A DNA stretch of 13,316 bases from Promethearchaeota archaeon. Its GTDB lineage: Archaea; Asgardarchaeota; Lokiarchaeia; Sigyniarchaeales; SOKP01. The position numbers were made by a program, and so were the translations under genes. Location: positions 1-13,316 of the forward strand of contig JAUWZT010000082.1 in the NCBI GenBank assembly GCA_030615145.1, read 5' to 3'. This document shows, in pieces, positions 13,288-13,316 of the stretch (the stretch's first letter is position 1; every line of letters starts with the position of its first letter). The notes beneath the pieces are model-generated. The model was not told the DNA's origin. It did not search any database and saw nothing but the letters and a program-made list of their open reading frames with translations.

Positions 13288-13316
13288 CAGAAGCTTTCAT
13301 ACAAGAGAACAAGTTC

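Noticed and set aside
1..13316. Insertion sequences, prophage or integrated element near the tRNA
   Set aside because: No transposase, integrase or phage gene, and no repeated 3' end of the tRNA in the window.

Overview
The window is AT-rich, gene-dense and intron-free, and it looks archaeal, most likely from an Asgard (Lokiarchaeia-like) genome. The signs are: an archaeal long-type FKBP; an archaeal-type inositol-3-phosphate synthase; several start codons (GTG, TTG) without clear Shine-Dalgarno sites; TATA-like boxes at archaeal distances from starts; a membrane-anchored family-5 solute-binding protein with Asn-rich fibronectin-like repeats; and several ATP-grasp proteins whose C-terminal signatures resemble eukaryotic ITPK (inositol tris/tetrakisphosphate kinase). 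The lineage is an inference from these traits; there is no marker gene to prove it.

Layout. 1-764: 3' part of an FKBP prolyl isomerase (+). 776-3438: a minus-strand operon reading ATP-grasp A -> ATP-grasp B -> HAD phosphatase-like protein with a Lys/Tyr-rich tail. 3439-3745: divergent intergenic region holding a relic of a sugar-porter C-terminus. 3746-4657: ATP-grasp C, ITPK-like (+), converging on inositol-3-phosphate synthase ino1 (4688-5779, -). 5780-5976: divergent promoter region with two dyads. 5977-9174: large surface solute-binding protein (+). 9219-9386: relic of a medium-chain dehydrogenase C-terminus. 9383-10672: MFS transporter (-). 10797-11690: ATP-grasp D, ITPK-like (+), converging on a low-molecular-weight phosphatase (11697-12194, -), which sits behind a nicotinamidase (12206-12880, -). 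12980-13050: tRNA-Gly(CCC). 13114-13287: a 57-residue zinc-ribbon protein (-) with a TTG start.

Main idea. Four divergent ATP-grasp genes within about 10 kb, three of them immediately beside ino1 and one operon ending in a HAD phosphatase-like gene, suggest a prokaryotic soluble inositol-phosphate pathway. In this model Ino1 makes inositol 3-phosphate from glucose 6-phosphate, ITPK-like kinases add phosphates, and a HAD protein may remove them. ATP-grasp C and D keep the D...D-x-N metal triad and the K-[IVF]-Y-V-I-G strand that I associate with ITPK rather than the E-x-N form of RimK-type ligases. ITPK1 homologues have been reported in Asgard archaea, so the enzyme family there is not new; the multi-kinase, ino1-linked arrangement is what deserves attention. 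Function is inferred, not shown.
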